Assembly: GCF_009905615.1 (NCBI RefSeq)
Contig: NZ_JAAAKW010000001.1
Span: 682,001-746,000 of the forward strand
Length of the DNA: 64,000 bases
Origin: Pseudomonas sp. SLFW
GTDB taxonomy: Bacteria > Pseudomonadota > Gammaproteobacteria > Pseudomonadales > Pseudomonadaceae
Direction: 5' to 3'
Shown: positions 20,426 to 29,259 of the stretch, one piece after another
Layout: each line of letters starts with the position of its first letter
Position numbering within the stretch: the first letter of the stretch is position 1
Translations under genes and position numbers: made by a program
Notes under the pieces: model-generated
Seen by the model: the letters and a program-made list of their open reading frames with translations, nothing else
Databases searched by the model: none
Told to the model about the DNA's origin: nothing

Positions 20426-21871
20426 ATGCAATGGGAAGTCGTCATCGGGCTGGAGATTCACACCCAGCTCACCACCCAATCGAAGATTTTCTCCGGTAGC
20501 GCCACCACGTTCGGCTCCGAGCCCAACACCCAGGCCAGCCTCGTTGACCTGGGCATGCCCGGCACGCTGCCGGTGCTGAACAAGGAAGCCGTGCAGATGG
20601 CGGTCAAGTTCGGCCTCGCCATTGACGCCGAAATCGGCCAGCACAACGTGTTCGCCCGCAAGAACTACTTCTACCCGGACCTGCCGAAGGGCTATCAGAT
20701 CAGCCAGATGGAATTGCCGATCGTCGGCAAGGGCCACCTGGACATCACCCTCGAAGACGGGACCATCAAGCGCATCGGCGTCACCCGTGCCCACCTGGAA
20801 GAAGACGCAGGCAAGAGCCTGCACGAAGATTTCAGTGGCATGACCGGCATCGACCTGAACCGCGCGGGCACTCCGCTGCTGGAAATCGTGTCCGAGCCGG
20901 ACATGCGTTCGGCGAAAGAAGCGGTGGCCTACGTCAAGGCGATGCACGCGCTGGTTCGCTACCTCGGCATCTGCGACGGCAACATGGCGGAAGGCTCGTT
21001 GCGCTGCGACTGCAACGTGTCGATTCGCCCGAAAGGCCAGGTCGAGTTCGGTACTCGCTGCGAGATCAAGAACGTCAACTCGTTCCGTTTCATCGAGAAG
21101 GCGATCAACAGCGAAATCGAACGCCAGATCGAGCTGATCGAGGACGGTGGCAAGGTCATTCAGCAAACGCGCCTGTACGACCCGAACACCAACGAAACCC
21201 GCGCCATGCGCAGCAAGGAAGAAGCCAACGACTACCGTTACTTCCCCGACCCAGACTTGCTGCCGGTGATCATCGAGGACGCGTTCCTCGAACAAACCCG
21301 CGCCACCCTGCCGGAGCTTCCGCCGCAGAAACGCGAGCGCTTCCAGTCGCAGTTCGGCCTGTCGCTGTACGACGCCAGCGTGCTGGCCTCCAGCCGCGAG
21401 CAGGCGGACTACTTCGAGAAGGTCGTGAGCATTGCAGGCGATGCGAAACTGGCCGCCAACTGGGTCATGGTCGAGCTGGGTTCGCTGCTGAACAAGCAAG
21501 GCGTGGAAATCGACGAGTCGCCGGTCAGCGCCGAGCAACTGGGCGGCATGCTGCAACGCATCACTGACAACACCATCTCGGGCAAGATCGCCAAGATGGT
21601 CTTCGAGGCGATGGCCAACGGTGAGGGCAGTGCGGACGAGATCATCGAGAAGCGCGGCCTGAAGCAAGTGACCGACAGCGGTGCCATCGAGTCGATTCTT
21701 GACGACATGCTGGCGGCCAATGCCGAGCAGGTCGAACAGTACCGCGCGGCGGATGAAGCCAAACGCGGCAAGATGTTCGGCTTCTTTGTCGGGCAGGCCA
21801 TGAAAGCGTCGAAAGGCAAGGCCAACCCGGGTCAGGTCAACGAGCTGCTCAAACGCAAGCTGGAAGGTTGA
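20426..21871 (+). CDS. gatB: Glutamyl-tRNA(Gln)/Asp-tRNA(Asn) amidotransferase subunit B
   Basis: A 481-residue tRNA-binding, phosphorylating subunit of the amidotransferase. It has the N-terminal kinase-like core ([39 protein letters not shown]) and the C-terminal YqeY/tail domain (about 400-481). The start at 20426 follows AAGGAG and gives the family N-terminus, where a longer frame from 20384 would overlap gatA. Eleven bases separate it from gatA. With gatCA it makes Gln-tRNA or Asn-tRNA by the indirect route. Confidence 0.97.
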   Translation: MQWEVVIGLEIHTQLTTQSKIFSGSATTFGSEPNTQASLVDLGMPGTLPVLNKEAVQMAVKFGLAIDAEIGQHNVFARKNYFYPDLPKGYQISQMELPIVGKGHLDITLEDGTIKRIGVTRAHLEEDAGKSLHEDFSGMTGIDLNRAGTPLLEIVSEPDMRSAKEAVAYVKAMHALVRYLGICDGNMAEGSLRCDCNVSIRPKGQVEFGTRCEIKNVNSFRFIEKAINSEIERQIELIEDGGKVIQQTRLYDPNTNETRAMRSKEEANDYRYFPDPDLLPVIIEDAFLEQTRATLPELPPQKRERFQSQFGLSLYDASVLASSREQADYFEKVVSIAGDAKLAANWVMVELGSLLNKQGVEIDESPVSAEQLGGMLQRITDNTISGKIAKMVFEAMANGEGSADEIIEKRGLKQVTDSGAIESILDDMLAANAEQVEQYRAADEAKRGKMFGFFVGQAMKASKGKANPGQVNELLKRKLEG

Positions 21872-21914
21872 TGCAAAGGCGCTGATCCGGAACTTTCGAC
21901 ATCAGGGCCGGCCA

Positions 21915-21980
21915 AATCGCGAGCAAGCTCACTCCTACAATGGAATACGTTGCCCTTATAGGAGTGAGCTTGCTCGCGAT
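21915..21980. repeat. REP pair, class A, flipped arm order
   Basis: Left arm 21915-21939 reads ATCGCGAGCAAGCTCACTCC. Right arm 21957-21980 reads GGAGTGAGCTTGCTCGCGAT. The arms face the opposite way from the other class A elements, with a spacer of only about 17 bases. It lies just after gatB. Confidence 0.85.
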
Positions 21981-21990
21981 GACGTTTGAG

Positions 21991-22092
21991 TGTCCTCACG
22001 CTTTGCGTGGGAGCACATTTCAGGACGCTTTGCGTCCATTTCTGTGACGCGGAGCGTCACGAGCTGCATTTCCACGCAAAGCGTGGGGACGA
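21991..22092. repeat. Four-hairpin palindromic intergenic element
   Basis: Four short perfect or near-perfect palindromes in a row: CACGCTTTGCGTG (21997-22009), GGACGCTTTGCGTCC (22023-22037), GTGACGCGGAGCGTCAC (22044-22060) and CCACGCAAAGCGTGG (22072-22086). The first and last are also inverted copies of each other over about 19 bases with one mismatch, giving the element terminal inverted repeats. It ends 23 bases before the rlpA-like start. I recall similar elements as common in P. syringae and P. fluorescens genomes. I see only this copy here. Confidence 0.8.
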
Positions 22093-22115
22093 TCAGGACT
22101 GAAGGATTGCGAACC

Positions 22116-22490
22116 ATGTGGCGGCTCCTCAGCGCTTGCGCGCTGCTCTCCCTGCTGGCCGGTTGTGCCAGCGAAGGCGTCATCGATCCCCACGGCTATA
22201 ACGCCACCGGCGGAGCCTCGTATTACGGCTCGCGCCACCAAGGCAAGCGCACCGCCAGCGGTGAACGCTTCGACCAGAATTCCCTGACCGCCGCGCACCG
22301 CCAACTGCCGTTCGGCACCCGCGTGCAAGTCACCAACCTCGACAACGACCGCAAGGTCATCGTCCGCATCAACGATCGCGGGCCGCATACCCGTGGCCGA
22401 TTGATCGACGTATCGCGCGCTGCCGCTGAACAATTGGGTATGCTGCGCAGCGGAACCGCCCAAGTGCGGGTGCAAGCCCTCGACGACTGA
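22116..22490 (+). CDS. RlpA-like lipoprotein (septal-ring lytic transglycosylase fold)
   Basis: A 124-residue predicted lipoprotein. Signal peptide MWRLLSACALLSLLAGC with lipobox LAGC (Cys17), then a double-psi beta-barrel: GGASYYGSRHQGKRTASGERFD, TAAHRQLPFGTRVQVTN, VRINDRGPHTRGRLIDVSRAAA. These are the RlpA substrate-cleft motifs, including the Asp in NDRGP. It lacks the C-terminal SPOR domain of full RlpA. The start at 22116 follows GAAGGA by 9 bases, and a longer frame from 21990 runs through the repeat element. RlpA proteins cleave denuded peptidoglycan strands at the septum. Activity here is inferred from the fold. Confidence 0.88.
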   Translation: MWRLLSACALLSLLAGCASEGVIDPHGYNATGGASYYGSRHQGKRTASGERFDQNSLTAAHRQLPFGTRVQVTNLDNDRKVIVRINDRGPHTRGRLIDVSRAAAEQLGMLRSGTAQVRVQALDD

Positions 22491-22506
22491 CTCAGTGGTG
22501 CCCTGA

Positions 22507-23592
22507 ATTCTCGCGCTCTCGACCCTGCCACTGCCCACGCTGATCGAACTGATCGGTGGCCTGCTGATGATGATCGTCGGCGCCGAACTGTCGGTGCGCG
22601 CGGCGGTGGTCCTGGCTGCCTTGCTAAAAACCCGGCCGCTGTTTCTCGGCCTCACCGTCGTCGCCCTCGGCAGCAGCGCGCCGCAAATGGCCGTAGGCTT
22701 GCAAGCTGCGCTGACTGACAGCACCGACATCGCGGTGGGCAGCGTTATCGGCAGCAATATCTTCAACATTCTGGTGACCCTCGGCCTGTCAGCGTTGATC
22801 ATCCCGTTGCGGGTGGCGCGGCAGTTGGTGCGCGTGGACCTGCCGCTGATGATCGGCGCCACGGCGTTGGTTGCCGGGCTGGCGTGGAATGGGGTGTTGA
22901 GCGGGCTGGATGGCGTAGTGCTGTTGATCGCCATGGCCGGTTATCTGGTCGTGGTCGTGCGCCAGTTCGCCCACGGCGCCCGGCATTTCAACCCCACTGA
23001 CGAAACACCAAAACGCAAAGTCTGGCCGATCCTTGGCCGCCTGGCGGTGATGTCCTGCGGGTTGGCCTTGATGATCCTTGGCAGTCATTTGCTGGTGGGC
23101 GCGGCCGTCGTTGTCGCCCAGGACCTGGGATTGTCGGAACGGGTGATCGGCCTGACCGTGATCGCCGTCGCCACGTCCCTCCCCGCCTTGATGACTTCAC
23201 TGATCGCAGCGCTGCGTGGCGAACGTGACATCGCGGTGGGCAACATCATTGGCAGCAACCTGTTCAACCTGCTGGGCGTGCTGGGGATCACCTCGCTGAT
23301 CGCCTCGACGCCGTTGTCGATCTCACCGAACGCACTGGACTTCGACCTGCCCGTGATGCTCGGCGTCGCGGTCCTGTGCCTGCCGCTGTTCTACTCCGGT
23401 TATCGCATCACCCGGCTGGAAGGCCTATTGCTGTTGGTGCTTTACGCGGTGTACGGGCTGCACATCGTGTCGTTCACCACCGGTATGCCGCTGGCGGATC
23501 GGCTCGAACGGCTGATGATTCATTACGCGTTGCCGGTGTTGGGCATGGCGGTATTGCTCAGCACGGTTCGCGCATGGCGTCGACAACACTGA
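22507..23592 (+). CDS. CaCA-family (NCX/YrbG-like) cation exchanger, divergent
   Basis: An inner-membrane protein with two homologous alpha-repeat halves and about ten hydrophobic segments. Alpha-1: TVVALGSSAPQMAVGLQAAL followed by GSVIGSNIFNILVTLG. Alpha-2: AVATSLPALMTSLIAAL followed by GNIIGSNLFNLLGVLG. In the family the two repeats carry GTSxPE, and the glutamates coordinate calcium. Here they are Gln and Ala. The first ordinary ATG is 22567, but in-frame sequence from 22507, just after a TGA at 22504-22506, encodes the first half of TM1 (TLPLPTLIELIGGLL). I therefore draw the gene from the ATT at 22507, with no clear ribosome site. Function, ion and true start are uncertain. Confidence 0.75.
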   Translation: MLALSTLPLPTLIELIGGLLMMIVGAELSVRAAVVLAALLKTRPLFLGLTVVALGSSAPQMAVGLQAALTDSTDIAVGSVIGSNIFNILVTLGLSALIIPLRVARQLVRVDLPLMIGATALVAGLAWNGVLSGLDGVVLLIAMAGYLVVVVRQFAHGARHFNPTDETPKRKVWPILGRLAVMSCGLALMILGSHLLVGAAVVVAQDLGLSERVIGLTVIAVATSLPALMTSLIAALRGERDIAVGNIIGSNLFNLLGVLGITSLIASTPLSISPNALDFDLPVMLGVAVLCLPLFYSGYRITRLEGLLLLVLYAVYGLHIVSFTTGMPLADRLERLMIHYALPVLGMAVLLSTVRAWRRQH

Positions 23593-23615
23593 GGGAAACG
23601 CCTGCACGTCTGCGG

Positions 23616-24557
23616 TCAGATCCATCCGCCCCACTGCAAAATGAAGATCCCGAGGTTGGTCGTCACCGCTGCTGCCAAGGTGGTCATGACGATGATCGAC
23701 GCCGCCAGCTCATGATTGCCCTCGGCCGCGCGTGCCATGACGAAGCTGACGGAGGCCGTGGGCGCGCCGAAGTAAAGAAACAGAATCCCCAGTTCTGCGT
23801 GACGAAAGCCCAGCAGCCATGCGCCAGCGGTGCAGATCAGTGGCAACCACACCATTTTCATCAGGCCCGCGCTGACCGCCAGGCCGCCGCTCTCGCGCAA
23901 CGATTTCAGCGACAAAGTCCCCCCGATGCACATCAACGCCAGCGGCAAGGTCATCTGCGCCAGGTAGCTGCCGGAGGTGTCGAGCCATTTCGGCAAGCTG
24001 ATGCCGAAGTACGCGAAGGGGGTCGCGGCAATGATGCTGATGATCAGCGGGTTGGCGAAAACGCTTTTGCAGATGCTCCACGGGTCGGATTTGATCACCG
24101 GGCTGTAGACCGCCAGCACTACGGTCGAGAGCGTGTTGTAGAAAAGGATGACCAGCGCGGCGAGGATCGCGCCCAGTGAGATGCCGTAATCGCCGTACAT
24201 GCTGGCGGCCAGCGCGAGGCCGATCACACCGTTGTTACCGCGAAACGCCCCTTGCACGTAAATGCCGCGCTCGATGAAGGGTACGCGATAGATCGCCCAG
24301 CCCCAGACCAGCGCGAAACCCACCAGCGTGGCGACGATGAAGTAGATCAAGACGCCCGGTTGCAGCGCCGCGTGCAGGTCCGCGTGGATAATGCCGAGGA
24401 ACAGCAACGCGGGCATGGTGCAGTTGAACACTAGCGAAGACGCAGTGTGAATGAAGCCGTCGTTGATCCAGCCGATCCGCTTGAGCAACACGCCGAGAAA
24501 CAGCATGGCGAAGACCGGTGCGGTGATGTTCAGGGTTTCCCAAAAAATTGCCAGCAT
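23616..24557 (-). CDS. AEC family transporter (auxin efflux carrier type)
   Basis: A 313-residue inner-membrane protein with about ten hydrophobic segments in two five-helix halves. APVFAMLFLGVLLKRIGWI at the N-terminus, FNCTMPALLFLGII (with the unwound-helix Pro) and QMTLPLALMCIGGTLSL in the second half are typical of AEC/PIN-like carriers. In bacteria these move malate, malonate and similar organic acids. The ATG at 24557 is preferred to a GTG three codons earlier. It is convergent with the CaCA gene, 23 bases apart. Substrate is unknown. Confidence 0.87.
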   Translation of the reverse strand: MLAIFWETLNITAPVFAMLFLGVLLKRIGWINDGFIHTASSLVFNCTMPALLFLGIIHADLHAALQPGVLIYFIVATLVGFALVWGWAIYRVPFIERGIYVQGAFRGNNGVIGLALAASMYGDYGISLGAILAALVILFYNTLSTVVLAVYSPVIKSDPWSICKSVFANPLIISIIAATPFAYFGISLPKWLDTSGSYLAQMTLPLALMCIGGTLSLKSLRESGGLAVSAGLMKMVWLPLICTAGAWLLGFRHAELGILFLYFGAPTASVSFVMARAAEGNHELAASIIVMTTLAAAVTTNLGIFILQWGGWI

Positions 24558-24694
24558 GCACACCAAACCCTGAGATGTCGTTAGGTGGCTAATGATAGGC
24601 GAGTGGCGAGCTAAGTGTTACCGGGAAATGCGTAGAGGTCGTACAACTGCCAATTTCTACTTGGCTTTGCGAAAAACTCATATGCGCCACGGAC

Positions 24695-24785
24695 CTGTAG
24701 GAGTGAGCTTGCTCGCGATAGCAGTCTGTCTGTGCCTTATGTAGTGGCTGACACTGAGCCATCGCGAACAAGCTCACTCCTACAG
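24695..24785. repeat. REPIN, class A
   Basis: Inverted GTGAGCTTGCTCGCG arms at about 24695-24720 and 24761-24785, the second with one change (GCGAACAAGC). It lies just beyond the phoD stop. Confidence 0.88.
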
Positions 24786-24794
24786 GAAAGATGG

Positions 24795-26357
24795 CTAGAC
24801 GAGAACTGATGGCTGCAATTTTTTCTCAAACACCGAAACCCCGTCCAGATCCCGCAGCGTCACGGTCATCTCGCCGCTCTGCCCGTCGATGTTCACTTCG
24901 CCGAAAAACTGAAACCCGGCGAAGGGCGAGGTGTTCTGCGCAGGCGGGGCTTTCTGAAACACCAGCTCGGGGCCGAAGGTTTTGTCCAGCGTGTTCGGCC
25001 CGAAACTCCCGGCATTCAGGGGTCCGGCGACGAATTCCCAAAACGGGTCGAAGTCCTGAAACACGGCCTGATCCGGGTGATAGTGATGGGCCGCGCAGTA
25101 ATGCACGTCGGCGGTCAGCCACACCGTATTGCGGACCTTCTGCTGACGCAGGAACCCCAGCAGTTCGGCGACCTCCAGCTCACGCCCTTTCGGCGCGCCG
25201 TTGTCAGTGTTGGCAATCGCCTCCCAGCGCATGACGCCTGGGCTGACCTCGCCGTCCGGCACACCGAGACCGATGGGCATGTCCGCCGCGATCACCTTCC
25301 ACTGCGCGTTCGACGCCTGCAATTCGCGCTTGAGCCAGTCCAATTGCTGGCGTCCCAAAAATGCCGTGGTCGACCCCGGTTTGTCGGCCAGGTTGGCGTC
25401 GTTGCCGTCGCGGTAGCTGCGCATGTCGAGGACGAACACGTCGAGCATCGGCCCGTAACTGAGCTTGCGATACACCCGCCCGCCATTGTCGGCACTCTGC
25501 AAACGCATCGGCGCGTATTCCAGAAACGCCTGACGTCCGCGTGAAGCCAGCAATTGAATGTCTTTGACTTTATAGCGCTCGTCGAGCTGTTTGCTTGGCG
25601 ACCAGTTGTTGTTGACTTCGTGGTCGTCCCACTGCCAGATTTGCGGCACTTCGGCGTTGAAGCGGCGCAGGTTCTCGTCCATCAAGTTGTAGCGATAGGC
25701 GCCGCGGTATTCGTCAAGGGTCTCGGCGACCTTGCTCTTTGCTTCGGTGGTGAGGTTGCGCCAGATGCGCCCGCCTTCCGTGACCACCTCGGCGGGCACC
25801 GGGCCGTCGGCATAAATGGTATCGCCGCTGTGGATGAAGAAGTCTGGTAGACGCAGGCGCATCGCTTCGTAGATGCGCATGCCGCCGATGTCCGGATTGA
25901 TGCCGAAACCCTGCCCCACGGTGTCGCCGCTCCAGACGAAACGGATGTCACGGCGGGTCTGCGGCATGCTCCGCAGGTGACCGAACCACGGCTCGCTGGC
26001 GACACCGGTTTGCGCGTCTTCGAAGAACACGCGGTAGAAAATGGCTTGATCGGTGGGCAGGCCGGTCAGTTCGACACGGGCGGTGAAGTCGGTGCGCTGA
26101 TCAGCCAGCAGTGAGACGGCGCGACGCGGATTAGTGAACATGCTGCGCGTGTCCCATTCCACGACCATGCGCGAAGGACGGTCGCTGCGGCTCCAGACGA
26201 TGGCGCGGTCGCCCATGAGGTCACCGGACTGCACGCCGTCGGTCATCTTCGGGCGATCCTTGACCGAGGCAATGACCGCCGGGGCCAAGCCCGGCAAGAG
26301 CAATCCGGCGCCAGCGGCTTGAATGATGCGTCGGCGTGTCAGGTCGAACTGAGTCAT
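24795..26357 (-). CDS. phoD: Alkaline phosphatase D, Tat-exported
   Basis: A 520-residue metallophosphoesterase/PhoD-family protein exported to the periplasm. It has a twin-arginine signal (TRRRIIQAAGAGLLLPG, residues 8-24), an N-terminal beta domain (about 35-130), and the catalytic domain with VWSGDTVGQ, HSGDTIYAD, IWQWDDHEV, LDMRSYRD and WLTADVHYCAAHHY, the metal-binding Asp/His set. The family hydrolyses phosphodiesters and monoesters during phosphate limitation and usually needs calcium and iron. No Pho box was identified in the short upstream gap. Confidence 0.93.
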   Translation of the reverse strand: MTQFDLTRRRIIQAAGAGLLLPGLAPAVIASVKDRPKMTDGVQSGDLMGDRAIVWSRSDRPSRMVVEWDTRSMFTNPRRAVSLLADQRTDFTARVELTGLPTDQAIFYRVFFEDAQTGVASEPWFGHLRSMPQTRRDIRFVWSGDTVGQGFGINPDIGGMRIYEAMRLRLPDFFIHSGDTIYADGPVPAEVVTEGGRIWRNLTTEAKSKVAETLDEYRGAYRYNLMDENLRRFNAEVPQIWQWDDHEVNNNWSPSKQLDERYKVKDIQLLASRGRQAFLEYAPMRLQSADNGGRVYRKLSYGPMLDVFVLDMRSYRDGNDANLADKPGSTTAFLGRQQLDWLKRELQASNAQWKVIAADMPIGLGVPDGEVSPGVMRWEAIANTDNGAPKGRELEVAELLGFLRQQKVRNTVWLTADVHYCAAHHYHPDQAVFQDFDPFWEFVAGPLNAGSFGPNTLDKTFGPELVFQKAPPAQNTSPFAGFQFFGEVNIDGQSGEMTVTLRDLDGVSVFEKKLQPSVLV

Positions 26358-26437
26358 GTTTCATCCCTCTCCAGCGAATGCCAAAGACAGGAACCTAACA
26401 ACCGAATGTTGGGTGAATATTACAGATGACACAGAAC

Positions 26438-26527
26438 CTGTAGGAGTGAGCTTGCTCGCGATTGCTGGCTGCCGGTCACCACATGTGGCATAGGCAGGCG
26501 GCTATCGCGAGCAAGCTCACTCCTACA
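26438..26527. repeat. REPIN, class A
   Basis: Inverted GTGAGCTTGCTCGCG arms, about 26438-26462 and 26503-26527. It separates phoD from the 3' end of fruA, where no conventional terminator was found. Confidence 0.9.
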
Positions 26528-26548
26528 AAGGTATTCAGCGCTTGTGAA

Positions 26549-28291
26549 TCAAGCGCCAGCAGGCACCGCATCCAGTTCCACCACTTCCGGCCGTTTCAAC
26601 ACGGCATACAACACGCCCGTCACTACGCTGCCGACCACAATCGCCAGCAGGTACAGCAACGCATGGTTGATCGCATTCGGAATCAGCAGCACGAACAACC
26701 CGCCGTGGGGTGCCATGAGTTTGCAGCCGAAAAACATCGACAACGCCCCGGTCAGCGCGCCACCGACGATGCTCGCCGGGATCACCCGCAGCGGGTCTTT
26801 GGCGGCAAAGGGAATGGCGCCTTCGGAGATGAAGCACAGCCCCAGCACAAACGCTGCCTTGCCCGCTTCGCGCTCGCTTTGGGCGAATTTGTGACGGGCG
26901 ATGAGGCTGGCGATGCCCATGCCGATCGGCGGCACCATGCCTGCGGCCATCGCTGCCGCCATCGGCGCATAACTCTGGGACGCCAGCAGCCCCACCGAAA
27001 ACGCATAAGAGGCCTTGTTGATCGGCCCGCCGAGGTCTACGCACATCATGGCGCCCAGCAACACGCCCAGCAGAATCGCGTTGGTGGTGCCCATGCTGTC
27101 GAGGAAGTGCGTCAGCCCTTCGAGCATGCCCGCCACCGGCTTGCCGACCACGTAGATCATCACCAGCCCCGTCACCAGACTGGCCAGCAGCGGAATGATC
27201 AGGATCGGCTTCAACGCCTCGACGCTGGCGGGCAGCCTTGCATAACGATTGATCGCCGCAGCGGTGTACCCGGCGATGAAGCCCGCGATAATGCCGCCGA
27301 TGAACCCTGCGCCCAGCGTGCTGGCCAGCAGCCCGCCGATCATGCCCGGCGCCAGACCCGGCCGATCCGCGATGGAATAGGCGATGTAACCCGCCAGCAG
27401 AGGCACCATCAGCTTGAACGCCGCATCACCGCCGATCTGCATCAACGCAGCGGCCAGCGTGCCTTGTTCCTTGAACGCCGTGATACCGAACACGAACGAC
27501 AGCGCGATCAGCAAACCGCCCGCCACCACCATCGGCAGCATGAACGACACGCCGGTCAGCAGGTGTTTGTAGACACCGGTTTTCTCTTTCTTGGCAGGGG
27601 CTTTCGAGGTCGACGCAGAAGACTCGATTTCGGCTTCAGCCAAGGCTTTTTTTAGCGTCGCCTCGGACTGCTTGAGCGCGATGCCGGTGCCGCAGCGGTA
27701 GATTCGTTTGCCTGCGAAACGCTCGGTGGCCACTTCGATATCGGCCGCCAGCAACACCACGTCGGCCTCGGCAATCGCCTGAGCGCTTAACGGATTGCGC
27801 GCACCGACCGAGCCTTGGGTTTCCACTTGCAGGTCGTAGCCCAGTTTTTTCGCCGCCTGCTGAATGGCCTCGGCGGCCATGAAGGTGTGGGCAACGCCGG
27901 TCGGGCAAGCGGTCACGGCCACCAGTGTCGGGATTTTGCCCGAGCTGGCAGCGGCGACAGACTCGACGCGCTCGCTGGGCACATACACCTTCGCCAGTTC
28001 CTGGGCTGAATGCATGAAACCGTCGATGTCCTGCAACGCTCGGGAGGGCGTCGACTGATGCAGACGCTTGCCCGCAAACCGGCTCAAATCCAGAGGGCCG
28101 GTGTTGACGACCAACACCCAGTCGGCGCTTTGGATCTGATCAGCGGTGAGCTGTTTTTCAGGGTGACGCGGGTCGTGCACTTCGACACACGTCGTCCAGC
28201 CCTGACGCTGCGCCGCTGCATCGAGCAGACGGGCGCTGAGGACGCTGCTGATCTTGCCGTTCGGGCAGGCCGTGACAATGGCTAACTTCAT
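26549..28291 (-). CDS. fruA: PTS fructose transporter, EIIB'-EIIB-EIIC
   Basis: A 580-residue membrane permease that imports fructose as fructose 1-phosphate. Domains: degenerate EIIB' (1-100, AIVTACPNGK), EIIB (about 120-220) with phosphorylated Cys129 in AVTACPTGVAHTFMAAEAI, an Ala/Lys linker (SASTSKAPAKKEKTG), and EIIC (about 240-575) with eight or more helices. The ATG at 28291 shares a base with the fruK TGA. Last gene of fruBKA. The phosphate comes from PEP through FruB. Confidence 0.97.
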   Translation of the reverse strand: MKLAIVTACPNGKISSVLSARLLDAAAQRQGWTTCVEVHDPRHPEKQLTADQIQSADWVLVVNTGPLDLSRFAGKRLHQSTPSRALQDIDGFMHSAQELAKVYVPSERVESVAAASSGKIPTLVAVTACPTGVAHTFMAAEAIQQAAKKLGYDLQVETQGSVGARNPLSAQAIAEADVVLLAADIEVATERFAGKRIYRCGTGIALKQSEATLKKALAEAEIESSASTSKAPAKKEKTGVYKHLLTGVSFMLPMVVAGGLLIALSFVFGITAFKEQGTLAAALMQIGGDAAFKLMVPLLAGYIAYSIADRPGLAPGMIGGLLASTLGAGFIGGIIAGFIAGYTAAAINRYARLPASVEALKPILIIPLLASLVTGLVMIYVVGKPVAGMLEGLTHFLDSMGTTNAILLGVLLGAMMCVDLGGPINKASYAFSVGLLASQSYAPMAAAMAAGMVPPIGMGIASLIARHKFAQSEREAGKAAFVLGLCFISEGAIPFAAKDPLRVIPASIVGGALTGALSMFFGCKLMAPHGGLFVLLIPNAINHALLYLLAIVVGSVVTGVLYAVLKRPEVVELDAVPAGA

Positions 28292-29259
28292 CACTCTTCC
28301 TCTTTTCTTGTTCTGTCGAGGTTATTCGCCATGGCGCGAACGTTGACCCCGCCTTCCAGCCGTTTGAGTTGCACGGTGTCCGTGATACCGAACCCGATCT
28401 GGGTCACCGCCATCGCGGCAATCGCCGTCGCCGTGCGCAACGTCCGCTCGGGCGCGTGGCCGCTCAACAGACCGTGAACCATGCCCGCCAACAGCGAATC
28501 CCCCGCCCCGACCGTACTGGCAACCGTGACCTTCGGCGGCATCGCTTGCAACGCCACATCGGCGCTGAACCAGTGCACACCTTCCGAGCCTTGGGAAATC
28601 ACCACATGCTCAATGCCGCGCTGCCGCAAGGCTTCGGCAGCCTCGGCTTGCGCGGCGATGGAAATGATCGGTGCATCCAGCGCGTCGGCCAGCTCTTCGG
28701 TGTTGGGCTTGATCAGCCACGGTGACGCCTCAAGGCCTGCACGCAAGGCTTCGCCGCTCGTGTCCAGAGCAACCTTCAGACCCTTTTTGTTGAGCATCAC
28801 CAGCAAGGCTTTCAGCCACTGCGCATCGACGCCACGGGGCAGACTGCCCGCCACGATCACGGCATCAAAGTCACTGGCGATCTGGTCGACGCGGGCCGCG
28901 AGCGCCTGTTGCGCCTGGACGCTGACTTCAGGTCCCGGCCCGTTCAGGTCAGTGATGCGTCCACTGCTTTCGGCAAGTTTGATGTTGCTGCGGGTCTCGC
29001 CCGGCACGCGAACGAACTCGTCGACGAAATGGCGTTTGGCGAACAGCGATTCGAACGGCATCTGATTATCGACGCCGAGAAAACCCGCGACGGTCAGCGT
29101 GTGCCCCAGATCCGCCAGCACCTGCGCGACGTTGAGGCCCTTGCCTGCCGCGTGGGTGAGCATGCACTCGCTGCGGTTGACCTGGCCCACCTGCAACGGG
29201 CCCAACTGCACGGTCAGGTCCAGCGCCGGGTTCATGGTCAATGTCAAAATCTTCGCCAT
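28291..29259 (-). CDS. fruK: 1-phosphofructokinase
   Basis: A 322-residue PfkB-family kinase that converts fructose 1-phosphate to fructose 1,6-bisphosphate. N-terminal TLTMNPALDLTV and AGKGLNVAQVL substrate motifs and the C-terminal ATP/anion-hole signature STVGAGDSLLAGMVHG, with its catalytic Asp, are present. The start at 29259 ([11 protein letters not shown]) overlaps the fruB TAA by one base, and a longer frame from 29277 would overlap fruB coding sequence. Confidence 0.96.
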   Translation of the reverse strand: MAKILTLTMNPALDLTVQLGPLQVGQVNRSECMLTHAAGKGLNVAQVLADLGHTLTVAGFLGVDNQMPFESLFAKRHFVDEFVRVPGETRSNIKLAESSGRITDLNGPGPEVSVQAQQALAARVDQIASDFDAVIVAGSLPRGVDAQWLKALLVMLNKKGLKVALDTSGEALRAGLEASPWLIKPNTEELADALDAPIISIAAQAEAAEALRQRGIEHVVISQGSEGVHWFSADVALQAMPPKVTVASTVGAGDSLLAGMVHGLLSGHAPERTLRTATAIAAMAVTQIGFGITDTVQLKRLEGGVNVRAMANNLDRTRKEEE

